From positions 1,364,001 to 1,428,000 of the forward strand of contig NZ_CP130427.1 in assembly GCF_030518795.1 (NCBI RefSeq): DNA of 64,000 bases. Direction: 5' to 3'. Positions 26,618 to 35,598 of the stretch are shown in pieces; the first letter of the stretch is position 1, and each line of letters opens with the position of its first letter. The notes under the pieces are model-generated. The model saw nothing but the letters and a program-made list of their open reading frames with translations, ran no database searches and had not been told where the DNA came from. The position numbers and the translations under genes are program-made. Source of the DNA: Micromonospora sp. NBRC 110009. GTDB taxonomy: Bacteria > Actinomycetota > Actinomycetes > Mycobacteriales > Micromonosporaceae.

Positions 26618-27978
26618 CGGGCACCCGTCCGGGGGGCGGTGGCCAGCCGGGCCACGTCGCGCAGCACCTGGTCGAGGCTGCCGGCCCCGGCCCAGCGGAC
26701 CACCGGCACGCCGTGCTCGCGGAGCTGCCCGATCATCGTGTCGCGGTCCAGGCGCCACAGCCGGTACGCCACCTCGGCCCAGCCCCGTTCCCGCGGCGCG
26801 GACAGGTCCGCCGGCAGGGTGTCCACGGCGACCACGAAGCGCCCGCCCCGGGCCATCCGGGCCAGCATCTGGGCCGAACGCTCGTCCAGCAGTGGCGTGA
26901 GCACCACCACCAGCGCGTCCGAGGAGAGCAGCTGCGGGCCGAAGACCTGGTCGTAGGGCTCGTGCGGGGAGGACTCCGCCTTGACGTCCAGCAGCCACTC
27001 CAGCACGGTCAGGTACTGCCGGCGCCCGGTCGCCGGGCGGAGCCGGCGGGCCGCCGGCCCGTACTCCAGCAGCGCCACCCGATCACCCCGGTGCAGGTAG
27101 TGCTCGGCGATCGCGGCGGCCGCCCGGACGGTGGTGTCCATCACCGACGCCGGCCCGCGTACGCCGCCGGAGCGGCCCGCCTCGGCGAGCACGTCGAGCA
27201 GGACCACCACCTCGGCGTCCCGGTCGGAGAGGGTGGCCGCCACGTGCAGCTGCCGGGTCCGCAGCGAGACCCGCCAGTCGATCCGGCGCAGCCGGTCCCC
27301 GGGGGCGAAGACCCGGACGCCGGCCAGCTCACCGCCCTCCCCCGGCCGGCGGGAGCGGTGGGCGCCGACCAGTCCGGCCGCCCGCGGCATCGCCTCGACC
27401 GCCTCGAACGGGTCGGTCATCGGGTAGACGCGCATCCGGACCGGCGCGGTGATCACCGCGCGGGAGACCAGCAGCCCGTCGGCGGCGGCCACCCGCGCGC
27501 CGGCCGGGCCGATCGGGTGCCGGCCCCAGCGCAGCGCCGTCCCGGTCAGCGCCAGGTCCACCGCAGCGCCGGAGGGCACCGAGGTGACGAACGGACGGTC
27601 GGCCCCGCCGGAGCGGCTCACGTCGACCCCGGCCCCGCCGAAGCCGACCCGCTCCACCCGCAGCCAGCGCGACATCCGGGTCCGCACCACCGCCACGTCG
27701 TAGGCGACGGTGTCCGGGTTGGCGACGGCCACCGTGGCGGCCATCGGGGCACCCTCGACCAGGTGCGCGTCCCCGGTGCCGATCTCCAGCTCGGGCAGGG
27801 CCGTGGGCCGGCGCCGCAGCCCGTACGCGGTGCCCAGCGCGAACGGCGCGGCCAGCACCACCAGGTCGGTCCGGCCGAGCAGCACGGCCGCGACGAGCAG
27901 GAGCCCGGTGAGCAGCACGGCCCGGCCGAGCGCCGCGGTGGGCGCCCAGCCGGCGGCGGGCTCGTGACGGTCGGTCAT
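26614..27978 (-). CDS. DUF58 domain protein
   Basis: 454 residues. Two hydrophobic segments at about 16-50 anchor it to the membrane; a beta-rich stretch follows; then the DUF58 signature GVRVFAPGDRLRRIDW (about 220-235) and a von Willebrand A-like domain (VVVLLDVLAEAG; VVVLTPLLDE). DUF58 proteins pair with MoxR AAA+ ATPases in many phyla, probably for assembly or metal insertion of unknown targets. The start overlaps the MoxR stop by 1 nt. Confidence 0.9.
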   Translation of the reverse strand: MTDRHEPAAGWAPTAALGRAVLLTGLLLVAAVLLGRTDLVVLAAPFALGTAYGLRRRPTALPELEIGTGDAHLVEGAPMAATVAVANPDTVAYDVAVVRTRMSRWLRVERVGFGGAGVDVSRSGGADRPFVTSVPSGAAVDLALTGTALRWGRHPIGPAGARVAAADGLLVSRAVITAPVRMRVYPMTDPFEAVEAMPRAAGLVGAHRSRRPGEGGELAGVRVFAPGDRLRRIDWRVSLRTRQLHVAATLSDRDAEVVVLLDVLAEAGRSGGVRGPASVMDTTVRAAAAIAEHYLHRGDRVALLEYGPAARRLRPATGRRQYLTVLEWLLDVKAESSPHEPYDQVFGPQLLSSDALVVVLTPLLDERSAQMLARMARGGRFVVAVDTLPADLSAPRERGWAEVAYRLWRLDRDTMIGQLREHGVPVVRWAGAGSLDQVLRDVARLATAPRTGAR

Positions 27979-28985
27979 CAGCGCCCGGCGTGCCCGGCGG
28001 CGTAGCTGGGCAGGGCGCCGCTGGCCGGGGCCGGCGTCGACTCCAGCACCTCACCGACCACGAAGGACGGGTCGACCCGGCGCAGCCACATCTCCGGCCG
28101 CAGGGTGATCCGGTGCGCCAGGGCCGGCACCGCCACCGCCTTGACGTCCTCCGGCACCACGTAGTCGCGGTTGGCGAGCACCGCCCGCACCCGGGACAGG
28201 AGCAGCAGCGCCAGCGAGCCGCGCGGGGACGCGCCGACCAGCGCGGACGGGTGCTCCCGGACGGCCGCGGTCAGCGCCACGATGTACCGGCCGATGGAGT
28301 CCTCGACCACCACGTCCTCCAGCGCGGCCTGCATGGCGCGCAGCGTTTCGGCGTCCACCACCGACTTGATCTCGGCCTCCTCGCGGCGGCGGGCGATCCG
28401 CCGGCGCAGGACCTCCCACTCCTCCTCGTGGTCCGGATAGCCGAACGACACCCGCAGCAGGAACCGGTCGAGCTGCGCCTCCGGCAGCGGGTAGGTGCCC
28501 TCGTACTCGATCGGGTTGGCGGTGGCGAGCACGTGGAACGGCTCGTCCAGTCGGTAGGTGACGCCCTCGACGGAGACCTGCTTCTCCTGCATCGCCTCCA
28601 GCAGCGCCGACTGGGTCTTCGGCGGAGTCCGGTTGATCTCGTCGGCGAGGAGCAGGTTGGTGAAGACCGGTCCGGCGCGGAACGAGAAGTCGCCGCTGCG
28701 CTGGTCGTAGAGGAAGGAGCCGGTGACGTCGGCGGGGAGCAGGTCCGGGGTGAACTGGAGCCGGCGGAAGTCCAGCCCGAGGGCCTGCGCGAAGGAGCGC
28801 GCGGTGAGCGTCTTGCCCAGGCCGGGCAGGTCCTCCAGCAGCACGTGGCCGCCGGCCAGGATGCCGGCGAGGACCAGCTCCAGCGCCTCCCGCTTGCCCA
28901 CCACGACCGTGCCGACCGCCTCCAGCACCGCCCGGGCCAGCCGGCCCACCTCGGCGGGGGGCATGCTCCGGTCCACGTCGTTCAT
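27978..28985 (-). CDS. MoxR family AAA+ ATPase
   Basis: 335 residues from ATG 28985, overlapping the preceding stop. Walker A is DLPGLGKT (about 58-65), Walker B LLADEINRTPPKTQ; sensor region TANPIEYEGTYPLPEAQLDRF, the MoxR hallmark. C-terminal lid domain with GASPRGSLALL. A cytosolic ATP-driven chaperone thought to act on DUF58/VWA partners encoded beside it. A longer upstream reading frame overlaps the previous gene and was not chosen. Confidence 0.93.
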   Translation of the reverse strand: MNDVDRSMPPAEVGRLARAVLEAVGTVVVGKREALELVLAGILAGGHVLLEDLPGLGKTLTARSFAQALGLDFRRLQFTPDLLPADVTGSFLYDQRSGDFSFRAGPVFTNLLLADEINRTPPKTQSALLEAMQEKQVSVEGVTYRLDEPFHVLATANPIEYEGTYPLPEAQLDRFLLRVSFGYPDHEEEWEVLRRRIARRREEAEIKSVVDAETLRAMQAALEDVVVEDSIGRYIVALTAAVREHPSALVGASPRGSLALLLLSRVRAVLANRDYVVPEDVKAVAVPALAHRITLRPEMWLRRVDPSFVVGEVLESTPAPASGALPSYAAGHAGR

Positions 28986-29569
28986 CAGAGTTTCTCCAGT
29001 TCGGCGACGATCGCCGCGAGGTCCCGCGGCGACGGGGGGCGGCGGGTGGGGGTGCCGAGGAACGTCCACAGTGGCTCGCCCAGCAGGGCGCGGGCGCGGG
29101 CCGGGTCGGACTCCCGGGTGAGGCCGTGCTTCTGGCGCAGCCGCTCGTCGGCCAGCTCGCCGAGGCGCGGCAGGATCCGCTCGGTGAACCGCTCCCGGTT
29201 GCCGGCGGACCAGTCCAGCGGGCGCTCCCAGCCGTTGATCGCGGCGCGTAGCGCGTCCCGGGAGCCCCAGTTCCAGGTGCCCGGCTCCTCGCCAGCCGGG
29301 GCCCGGACTCCGGCCCGGGGCGGCGGCGGGGGCGCCAGGGCGGCGGTCACCCGGCGGACCGCGAGCACGGCGAGCACGCCCGCCACGACGATCCAGAGCG
29401 AGATCCGCAGCCCGACCGCGCGCAGGCCGACCACCACGACGACGGTGAACGCCGCGGTGACGGCGAGGGTACGCAGCACCGCCCGCAGCCGGCCGCCGCC
29501 CCGCTCGCCGGTCCGGGCCTCGGCGGGCTCCTCGTCGAACGACAGCAGGTCGTCGATGCTGGTACTCAC
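28985..29569 (-). CDS. Membrane protein of DUF58/MoxR operon, unknown function
   Basis: 194 residues from GTG 29569 (GTGA overlap with the DUF4129 gene). Acidic N-terminus, two hydrophobic helices at about 34-75, a Pro-rich linker (APPPPPPRAG), and a soluble C-terminal part with WNWGSRDALRAAINGWERP. Its position between DUF4129 and MoxR is common in actinomycete versions of this operon. Function unknown. Confidence 0.8.
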   Translation of the reverse strand: MSTSIDDLLSFDEEPAEARTGERGGGRLRAVLRTLAVTAAFTVVVVVGLRAVGLRISLWIVVAGVLAVLAVRRVTAALAPPPPPRAGVRAPAGEEPGTWNWGSRDALRAAINGWERPLDWSAGNRERFTERILPRLGELADERLRQKHGLTRESDPARARALLGEPLWTFLGTPTRRPPSPRDLAAIVAELEKL

Positions 29570-30306
29570 TGGACGGCCGCCTCCCCGGCGGCCAGGCTGG
29601 TCAGCTCGCCGCGGAGCCGCCGCAGCGCCGCCCGGGCCTGGTCGCGCATCCGCGCGTCGACCGTGTGCGTGGCGTACCGGGCCTCCCGGTAGACGTGCGC
29701 GAAGCCGTCCAGCACGTCGGCGCTGGCGATCGCCGGGACGCCGGCCGCCGGGTCGCCGCGCAGCAGCCGGCCGACCAGGTCGGTGGGGGTGTCACCGGCG
29801 CGCCTCGGCACCCCGGCCTCCTCCGCGGCCTCCTCCAGCCGCACCCAGCAGGCGATCACCGCGGTCCGCGGGTCGGTGTCCTGGTCGTCCAGTTCCACCA
29901 GGCCGGCGTCGAGGGCGGCCACCACCTCCCGGGCGGTGCCCTCGGCGGTCCGGCGGGCCCGCTGCGCCGGCAGGGCCCGGGTGGTCCGCCGCAGCGCCCC
30001 GGCGATCAGCGTCCAGACCACGTACCCGACGACGACCAGCGCGGCCAGTGCGAGCAGGGCGCCGGCGGTCCAGGCGATCCACCCGGGAATCCCGCCGGAG
30101 GTGGGCGGGCCCACGCCCCGGGGCTCGGCGGGGATCGAGGGGGCCGGCTCGGCGGAGGGGTAGTCCGGCACGTACGGGACGTTGTCCGCGGCGGGCGGGA
30201 TCCGGCTGGCCCCGATGGCGGAGTGGCCCGCGGCGAACGCGGCGGCGGCCAGCAGCACGATCACCGCCGCGACCGGCCACCACCTGCGCAGCACGCCGAG
30301 GTCCAT
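29566..30306 (-). CDS. DUF4129 domain protein, first gene of DUF58/MoxR operon
   Basis: 246 residues. Transmembrane helices at about 10-28 and 75-100 flank an extracytoplasmic Pro-rich loop; the cytosolic C-terminal DUF4129 domain has AVIACWVRLEEAAEEAGVPR and FAHVYREARYATH. The usual transglutaminase partner (TgpA) is not present here. It heads a five-gene operon with overlapping or abutting starts. Role unknown; probably at the cell envelope. Confidence 0.85.
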   Translation of the reverse strand: MDLGVLRRWWPVAAVIVLLAAAAFAAGHSAIGASRIPPAADNVPYVPDYPSAEPAPSIPAEPRGVGPPTSGGIPGWIAWTAGALLALAALVVVGYVVWTLIAGALRRTTRALPAQRARRTAEGTAREVVAALDAGLVELDDQDTDPRTAVIACWVRLEEAAEEAGVPRRAGDTPTDLVGRLLRGDPAAGVPAIASADVLDGFAHVYREARYATHTVDARMRDQARAALRRLRGELTSLAAGEAAVQ

Positions 30307-30326
30307 CCCACCGCCCTACGCGCTTC

Positions 30327-31067
30327 TCAGTCCACCCCGGCCAACTGCTTCGCCCGGGCGAACACGTCGTCCAACATCGCTGGTGTCAGCCGTCCGGTGA
30401 AGGTGTTCTGCTGGCTGACGTGGTAGCAGCCGAGCAGATCCGGCGCGGACGTGCCGGACCAGTGTGCCCCATGACCGAAGGCCGGGCGCGGAGTGGGCGG
30501 CCGCCGGCCGTACACGTCGCGCAGGACCGGCCACCACGCGGCCCAGGCGAACGCGCCCAGCGCGACCACGACGCGCAGCGTGGGCCGGATCAGCGCCACC
30601 TCGCGGTGCAGCCAGGGCGCGCAGGTGTCCCGCTCCGCCGGGGTGGGCTTGTTGTCCGGCGGCGCGCAGCGCACGGCGGCGAAGATGCGGGTCTCCCGCA
30701 GGGCGAGGCCGTCGTCGACGGACACGCTGGTCGGTTGGTTGGCCAGCCCGGCCCGGTGCAGCGCCGCGAAGAGCACGTCACCGGAGCGGTCCCCGGTGAA
30801 GATGCGGCCGGTGCGGTTGCCGCCGTGCGCGGCGGGTGCCAGGCCGAGGATGGCGATCCGCGCGTCGGGCGGGCCGAAGCCGGGCACCGGTCGCCCCCAG
30901 TAGTCCTGGTCGCGGAAGGCGGCCCGCTTGGTCCGCGCCACCTCCTCCCGCCAGGCGACCAGGCGCGGGCAGGCGAAACAATCGCTCACCGCGCCGTCGA
31001 GGTCGGCCAGGTCGGTCGCCCGCGCGGCGCGGGCGACCACCTCGGCAGGGGTACGGGGCTCAGCCAA
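30327..31067 (-). CDS. udgB: Uracil-DNA glycosylase family 5 (UdgB)
   Basis: 246 residues from a TTG start. Cys30 and Cys33 (DCFACPRL) and two more cysteines ([18 protein letters not shown]) would bind a 4Fe-4S cluster. [23 protein letters not shown] is the family 5 active-site region, where Ala-Ala-His replaces the Glu/Gln-Asp of other families; a C-terminal [12 protein letters not shown] loop follows. It excises uracil and possibly hypoxanthine from DNA. The start overlaps the 3' end of the dienelactone hydrolase gene by 8 bp, so the two are co-translated. Confidence 0.9.
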   Translation of the reverse strand: MAEPRTPAEVVARAARATDLADLDGAVSDCFACPRLVAWREEVARTKRAAFRDQDYWGRPVPGFGPPDARIAILGLAPAAHGGNRTGRIFTGDRSGDVLFAALHRAGLANQPTSVSVDDGLALRETRIFAAVRCAPPDNKPTPAERDTCAPWLHREVALIRPTLRVVVALGAFAWAAWWPVLRDVYGRRPPTPRPAFGHGAHWSGTSAPDLLGCYHVSQQNTFTGRLTPAMLDDVFARAKQLAGVD

Positions 31068-31746
31068 GCTTGGCCCGGAACAGTTCCAGGGTGCGCGCCC
31101 AGGCGGTCGCGGCGGCCCGCTGGTCGAAGTGCTCCGGCCGGTCCTCGTTGAAGAACGCGTGCGCGGTGCCCGGGTAGTCGTACGTCTGGCAGGAGCCGCC
31201 GGCCGTCTCGATGGCCCGGCGTACGCTCTGCACCCCCTCGGCGGCGGAGGTGCCGTCCGCTTCGGAGCAGTGGATGAGGGCGGCCTTGCCCGCGTAGTCC
31301 GACCAGTCGGTGCGCATGCCCTCCCAGGGCAGCCGCGGGTAGAAGCCGGCGGTGGCGACGATGCGCTCGGAGAACGTCCCGGACCAGAGGGCCAGGCTGG
31401 CGCCGGCGCAGAACCCGGCGCAGCCGATCTTGTCGGCGACCTCGGCGCGGCCGGCCAGGAACTCCGCCGCGGCGGCGATGTCCGTGGCCGCCTCGTCCAT
31501 CTGGGCGCTGTTCAGCATCTGCCGGGGCTCACTCGGCTTGCTGGCCGGGCCGCCGTGCCGGAAGTCCGGGGCGAGGGCCACGAAGCCGGCCTCGGCGAAG
31601 CGGTCCACCACCGCCCGGACGTGAGGCACCAGGCCCCACCAGTCCTGGATGACGATGACCGCCGGGCTGGCCGCACCGCCGGAGGGTATCGCGAGATACC
31701 CCTCGCTCGTCCCCCCGTTGCCGGTGAAGCTCACCATCTCGCCCAT
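31060..31746 (-). CDS. Dienelactone hydrolase family protein
   Basis: 228 residues, ATG 31746 with a GGAGGAC ribosome-binding site. Alpha/beta hydrolase with the Cys nucleophile elbow [10 protein letters not shown] (about 110-119), the family's [12 protein letters not shown] near the N-terminus, and a late PGTAHAFFN with the catalytic His. The substrate may not be dienelactone; many members are general carboxylic ester or lactone hydrolases. First gene of a pair with udgB. Confidence 0.88.
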   Translation of the reverse strand: MGEMVSFTGNGGTSEGYLAIPSGGAASPAVIVIQDWWGLVPHVRAVVDRFAEAGFVALAPDFRHGGPASKPSEPRQMLNSAQMDEAATDIAAAAEFLAGRAEVADKIGCAGFCAGASLALWSGTFSERIVATAGFYPRLPWEGMRTDWSDYAGKAALIHCSEADGTSAAEGVQSVRRAIETAGGSCQTYDYPGTAHAFFNEDRPEHFDQRAAATAWARTLELFRAKLG

Positions 31747-31858
31747 TGGCCCGTCCTCCTAGCGGTCAGTCATCGTTGGCTGGTCGCCCAGTGGGTGTTA
31801 CGTGCCGGTAGCCTGCCACGCGCGCCACGGCCCGGGGAAGACGCGCGACGAGTGGGAT

Positions 31859-32380
31859 TCACCTCCCGTTCGCCCGGTGGACGAGACAGAGCAGATAGCC
31901 GTCGCCGTCCCCGCCGACCCGGTAGAGCACGTACCCGTCGTCGTCGGGACGGAAGTACGGCTCGCACGCGTCCGCCGAGCGCTCCCGCGCCGCCGTCGCG
32001 TCCTGCACCCGACCGACCACGGCGTACGCGGCGTCGGCGGCGGTGCACGGGACGACCCGGGGGTCGTCGGCCGCCCTCGCCTCGGCACCGGCCACCCGGG
32101 GCAGTCCGGCCACGCAGTCGCCGACCTTCGCCTCGGCGGTGCCGTCGACCGTGACGAACACCTCGCGGAGACTGCCGCCCGCGCCGACCTTGATGGCCAG
32201 CCCCGCCAGCAACGCGGTCGCGACGCCGAGCAGGAGCACGAGCACGCCCAGCACGGCGCCGGCGCGGGACGGGGCGGCCGGCTCCGGGGCCGGCCCGACG
32301 AACGGCTCGGTGGACGGCTCGACAGGCAGTGGCGCTTCGGTCTCGGGCCGTGGGGGCGCCAGGGTCGGCGGCTCTGACAC
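31859..32380 (-). CDS. Single-pass membrane protein with GDC-type extracellular domain
   Basis: 173 residues from GTG 32380, chosen for the GAGAGGA ribosome-binding site just upstream. A Pro-rich cytosolic head (about 1-38) is followed by one transmembrane helix (AVLGVLVLLLGVATALLAGL, about 42-61) and a small outer domain with VGDCV, VVPC and two later cysteines, able to form two disulfides. The pattern resembles the actinobacterial LppU/SCO3897-like or septum-formation type domains, without strong proof. Function unknown. Confidence 0.72.
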   Translation of the reverse strand: MSEPPTLAPPRPETEAPLPVEPSTEPFVGPAPEPAAPSRAGAVLGVLVLLLGVATALLAGLAIKVGAGGSLREVFVTVDGTAEAKVGDCVAGLPRVAGAEARAADDPRVVPCTAADAAYAVVGRVQDATAARERSADACEPYFRPDDDGYVLYRVGGDGDGYLLCLVHRANGR

Positions 32381-32480
32381 GGGGGGTCCTCTCGCACGGG
32401 TCGATGAGCGAACGACACCGTAGCGGCCGGCATCGGGGCGCGCTGCCCCTCCCCCCGACGGTCGGTCCATCGTGGACCGG

Positions 32481-32516
32481 CGGAGGGGCGCCCGCCGGTC
32501 GACGGGCGCCCCTCCG
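32481..32516. terminator. Terminator of the PadR/HAAS operon
   Basis: A perfect 14-bp stem (32481-32494 with 32503-32516) and an 8-nt loop, directly 3' of the minus-strand gene that ends at 32524. Confidence 0.82.
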
Positions 32517-32523
32517 CGCAGGT

Positions 32524-33525
32524 TCAACGGGTCGCGGTCGGCTCCGGCACCGGGGCGGTGGGCGACGTGGCCGGCGGGGAGGCGGTGGGCGCCCCGCCGG
32601 GGAGGGCGGACGGGCTCGCGGTCGGCGCGGCGGTGGCGGGCGACGCGCTCGCGCTCGGCAGCGCCGGGGGCGCGGACGGCCGCGGCGGCGCGAAGGGGGC
32701 CCGCTCCGGGCAGTACGGGTAGACGTTGTGGGGCGGCGGCACGGCCCCGCTCCCGTCGACGCAGGTGGGCCAGCCGAGCCGGATCGGCACGCCGTTCTGG
32801 TCGAAGAGGCGGGCGTTGGTCACCAGCCGACCCTGCTCGTCGTAGACGAAGACGTCCTCGATGGAGTCGTAGGGGTTGCCGACCTTCACCTCTTCGTAGT
32901 AGCCGTGCCGGGCGGCACGCCCGTCCAGGTTGCCCATCAGGACCAGCCCGAAGACGACCAGCACCAGGGTGCCCAACCGGGTCAGCCGACGCGGCCAGCG
33001 CCGCAGGTGGTCGGTGTTGCGGCCGAGCGCGATCGAGGCCAGCACCGCGGCCACCACGAGGAGGACGCCGAGCACCGCGCTCTGGAACGGCCGGGGCAGC
33101 AAGGTCAGGCCCCCGCCGGTCATCGCCCCGAGCAGCGCCGCCGCCAGGTAGCCGCGCAGCACCCACCAGGCCGGACGCAGCAGGCGGAGGAACTCGCCGG
33201 CCGACGCGTACCCGAGGATGGGGCCGAGCCGGGCGTCGAGCGCGGACAGCCGGGCGCGGGCCCGGTGCCGGGCGGCGGCCAGCCGGCGGTCGAGGGAGGA
33301 CCGCCGGGCCGTGCCGTCCGCGCCGGCGGCGGCCCGCAGCTCGGCCGCGTACGCCTCCGGCTCGCCCAGCCGGTCGACCAGCGTGCCGTCGGTCTCGGCG
33401 GCCACCTCGGCGAGGTGCTCCGGCAGGTCCTCGGTCAGCTCGTCGCGGACGTCGGGTGCCAGGTCGGCCAGGGCCGCGCGCACCCGGTCGACGTAGTCCG
33501 CGATCTCCTGCCCAGTGACGGTCAT
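32524..33525 (-). CDS. HAAS-domain membrane protein with Ala/Ser/Pro-rich tail
   Basis: 333 residues. The N-terminal ~65 residues (YVDRVRAALADLAPDVRDEL; EHLAEVAAETDG) are a HAAS/DUF1700-type cytosolic helical domain. Then comes a linker, four hydrophobic segments (about 120-215), a short outer domain and a C-terminal ~60-residue Ala/Pro/Ser/Thr-rich tail. ATGA overlap with the PadR gene upstream. PadR plus HAAS pairs are common and are thought to be a one-component sensing module; what it senses is unknown. Confidence 0.82.
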   Translation of the reverse strand: MTVTGQEIADYVDRVRAALADLAPDVRDELTEDLPEHLAEVAAETDGTLVDRLGEPEAYAAELRAAAGADGTARRSSLDRRLAAARHRARARLSALDARLGPILGYASAGEFLRLLRPAWWVLRGYLAAALLGAMTGGGLTLLPRPFQSAVLGVLLVVAAVLASIALGRNTDHLRRWPRRLTRLGTLVLVVFGLVLMGNLDGRAARHGYYEEVKVGNPYDSIEDVFVYDEQGRLVTNARLFDQNGVPIRLGWPTCVDGSGAVPPPHNVYPYCPERAPFAPPRPSAPPALPSASASPATAAPTASPSALPGGAPTASPPATSPTAPVPEPTATR

Positions 33526-33863
33526 GCCGCCATCCCCCGATCGTCGAGCAGAGCGTTCATGGTGGTGGCGAAGGAGCGCCAGGTCTTGCCGGAGCGGGCG
33601 AGCTGGTCCCGGCCGGCGGCGTTGATCGCGTAGTACTTGCGGTGCGGGCCGGACTCGCTCGGCACCACGTACGTGGTCAGCAGGCCGGCGGCGAAGAGCC
33701 GGCGCAGCGTGCCGTAGACCGACGCGTCACCGACCTCCTCCAGGCCGGCCTCGCGCAGCCGCCGGAGGATGTCGTAACCGTAGCCGTCCTCGTCCTTGAG
33801 CACGGCGAGTACGGCCAGGTCGAGCACGCCCTTGAGGAGCTGTGTCGTATCCACGCTTGACAC
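33522..33863 (-). CDS. PadR family transcriptional regulator
   Basis: 113 residues from GTG 33863. PadR winged helix: LKGVLDLAVLAVLKDEDGYGYDI, then EVGDASVYGTLRRLFAAGLL (recognition helix) and the wing SGPHRKYYAINAAG. It lacks the long C-terminal dimer helix, placing it in the short PadR-s2 group. A perfect inverted repeat covers its start codon, so it probably represses its own operon and perhaps the divergent lysE gene. Confidence 0.92.
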   Translation of the reverse strand: MSSVDTTQLLKGVLDLAVLAVLKDEDGYGYDILRRLREAGLEEVGDASVYGTLRRLFAAGLLTTYVVPSESGPHRKYYAINAAGRDQLARSGKTWRSFATTMNALLDDRGMAA

Positions 33864-33888
33864 GGTACTGCGGATTGCGCAGTACCGT
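33862..33888. promoter_or_regulatory. Candidate PadR operator
   Basis: A perfect 11-bp inverted repeat, ACGGTACTGCG (33862-33872) and its complement (33878-33888), with a 5-nt spacer. It overlaps the PadR start codon and lies 37 bp before the divergent lysE -10. Perfect dyads of this sort are typical autoregulatory sites. Confidence 0.72.
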
Positions 33889-33924
33889 CAAGAAAACAGT
33901 AGTTCTTCCCCCTCGTGTCGGTCG

Positions 33925-33930
33925 TAGGGT
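33925..33930 (+). promoter_or_regulatory. -10 hexamer, leaderless start of lysE
   Basis: TAGGGT ends 6 nt before ATG 33937. Confidence 0.6.
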
Positions 33931-33936
33931 CGGGGC

Positions 33937-34566
33937 ATGTCGTGGAGCAGCTACGCCTCCTTCCTGGTCTTCGCCACGGTGCTGATCCTGATTCCCGGGC
34001 CGGACTTCGCCGTGGTAACCCGCAACACGCTGGCCGCCGGCCGCCGCCGCGGCCGGTGGAGCGCAATCGGGGTGACCGCCTCGAACGCCGTTCAGGGCGG
34101 GGCCGCCGCAGCCGGACTGGGCGCGCTCGTCGTCCGCTCCCAGCCACTGTTCGAGACGATCCGCTGGGCCGGCGTGGCCTACCTGCTGTACCTCGGCGTG
34201 CAGGCCGGGCGGTCCGCCTGGCGCGGCACGTACCCGCCGCTGGCCGGCGACGCCGCCGGCGCGCCCGGTCAGGCCATCACCGGGTTCCGGCAGGGGTTCC
34301 TGTCCAACATCACCAACCCCAAGGTGCTGGCCTTCTACCTGGCCGTGCTCCCGCAGTTCGTCGGCGGCCCGGCACCGCTGGCGGTGCTGCTCGCCTACGC
34401 GCTCAGCCACGCCGTGCTCGGCCTGGCGTACCTGCTGGTGCTGGTCGGGACGCTCAACCGGGCCCGCGACCTGCTGTCCCGCCGGCGGGTACGGCGCTGG
34501 CTGGACGGGCTGACCGGGGTGGCCCTGCTGGGCTTCGGCACCCGCCTCGCCACCGAACGCGCCTGA
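33937..34566 (+). CDS. LysE family amino-acid exporter
   Basis: 209 residues with about six membrane segments. Family motifs: PGPDFAVVTRNTLAAGRRRG (about 20-39) and GFLSNITNPKVLAFYLAVLP (about 122-141). It would export amino acids or related compounds. Its C-terminal third is repeated, diverged and truncated, at 35599-35866. The divergent PadR regulator may act on it through the operator at 33862-33888. Confidence 0.92.
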   Translation: MSWSSYASFLVFATVLILIPGPDFAVVTRNTLAAGRRRGRWSAIGVTASNAVQGGAAAAGLGALVVRSQPLFETIRWAGVAYLLYLGVQAGRSAWRGTYPPLAGDAAGAPGQAITGFRQGFLSNITNPKVLAFYLAVLPQFVGGPAPLAVLLAYALSHAVLGLAYLLVLVGTLNRARDLLSRRRVRRWLDGLTGVALLGFGTRLATERA

Positions 34567-34631
34567 GCAGCGCGGCGGCGGTCGACTTTAAGTTTCGCTT
34601 ATGAGACCTGCTCCTCGTCGAGGATGATCGG

Positions 34632-34637
34632 TACCTT
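34632..34637 (+). promoter_or_regulatory. -10 hexamer, leaderless start
   Basis: TACCTT ends 6 nt before ATG 34644. Confidence 0.58.
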
Positions 34638-34643
34638 GCCCGG

Positions 34644-35336
34644 ATGCGACACTTCGGCACCGTGATCGCCGCGGCCATCGTTGGTCCGCTGGCCTGGATC
34701 CTCTTCGCCCTCGGCCAGGACCGGTCGGAGCAGGCATTTGCCGCCGCCCAGAAGGGCGGTGCGCTGGACAACGGCGATTTCGTCCGACCCGCACTGGTGC
34801 TGGCCGGCGCCGGGATCGTGCTCGGGCTCATCGCCACGCTCCGGTTCTCCCCGCTGGGCGCGGCACTGACCGGGCTGGTCTACTCGGCCTCCTACCTGGG
34901 TCTGCTGGTCAGCCCGACCACCGTGATGAGACTGCTCGACCACAAGCTGACCGTGAGCGGCCATCAGGTCGACCTGGCGGCCCCCCTCCGGACCGGGACG
35001 ACGTTGCTGGTCGGCTCACTGCTGCTCGTCGGGGTGGTGAGCGTCCGGCGCTGGCAGCGGTGGCCGCAGCCCGCGGCCGACGCTTCCGCGGCGCTGCAAC
35101 CGGACGACATCATCCCGCCCGCGACGCGACCGGACCGCCCGCTGGGCGTGGACGGGCTGGGGCTGGGCACGCCGCACAGCAGCGCGCCGGAACCGGAGCT
35201 GATCCGGGCCGGCCGCTCGGACCAGGCAGGCGGTACGGACTGGGCTGGTCGTTCCGACTGGGCCGGGCTGCTGTCGGGCGGCTCCGGAAGCCGGCAGGGA
35301 GGATCGTCGGGCTCGCCGCGCCAGCCGTCGAGGTGA
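34644..35336 (+). CDS. Four-helix membrane protein with Gly/Ser-rich tail, function unknown
   Basis: 230 residues. Four hydrophobic segments (about 5-22, 50-66, 72-90, 115-135), then a ~90-residue soluble tail rich in Gly, Ser, Asp and Arg with an imperfect GRSDQAGGTDWAGRSDWAG repeat. I recognise no family. Predicted leaderless start. It sits just before the zone of gene relics. Confidence 0.72.
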   Translation: MRHFGTVIAAAIVGPLAWILFALGQDRSEQAFAAAQKGGALDNGDFVRPALVLAGAGIVLGLIATLRFSPLGAALTGLVYSASYLGLLVSPTTVMRLLDHKLTVSGHQVDLAAPLRTGTTLLVGSLLLVGVVSVRRWQRWPQPAADASAALQPDDIIPPATRPDRPLGVDGLGLGTPHSSAPEPELIRAGRSDQAGGTDWAGRSDWAGLLSGGSGSRQGGSSGSPRQPSR

Positions 35337-35412
35337 GGACGGCTCGGTGGGCCGGCGGGGAGGTCTGAGTCGGCTCACCGCCGGCTGCCGTCGGCCCCGT
35401 CCGCAAGGCTCC

Positions 35413-35598
35413 AGCGGCGGCGATCTCGTCCAGGCCGGGCGGTCGCCGTGCAGGTGGCGCTCCGTCATCCGGACGCAACCAATGTCCATCGAGGTCGCCG
35501 CCTAGACCCCGCCCTTGCGGGTGTGACCTCGGTCGAGCCGCCGCCGAGGTAGACCATCAGGTACGGCGGTTCGGCGTCGGCTGACAGGCCACGGACCG
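35413..35598 (-). pseudogene. Internal fragment of a ppx/gppA gene
   Basis: Clearly matches intact ppx at about 37372-37558, including the stretch coding for MDIGCVRMTERHLHGD, but with small deletions that break the frame. Both ends of the gene are missing. Its right end is fused directly to a lysE fragment. The intact ppx is 1.4 kb further on, in the same orientation. Confidence 0.88.
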
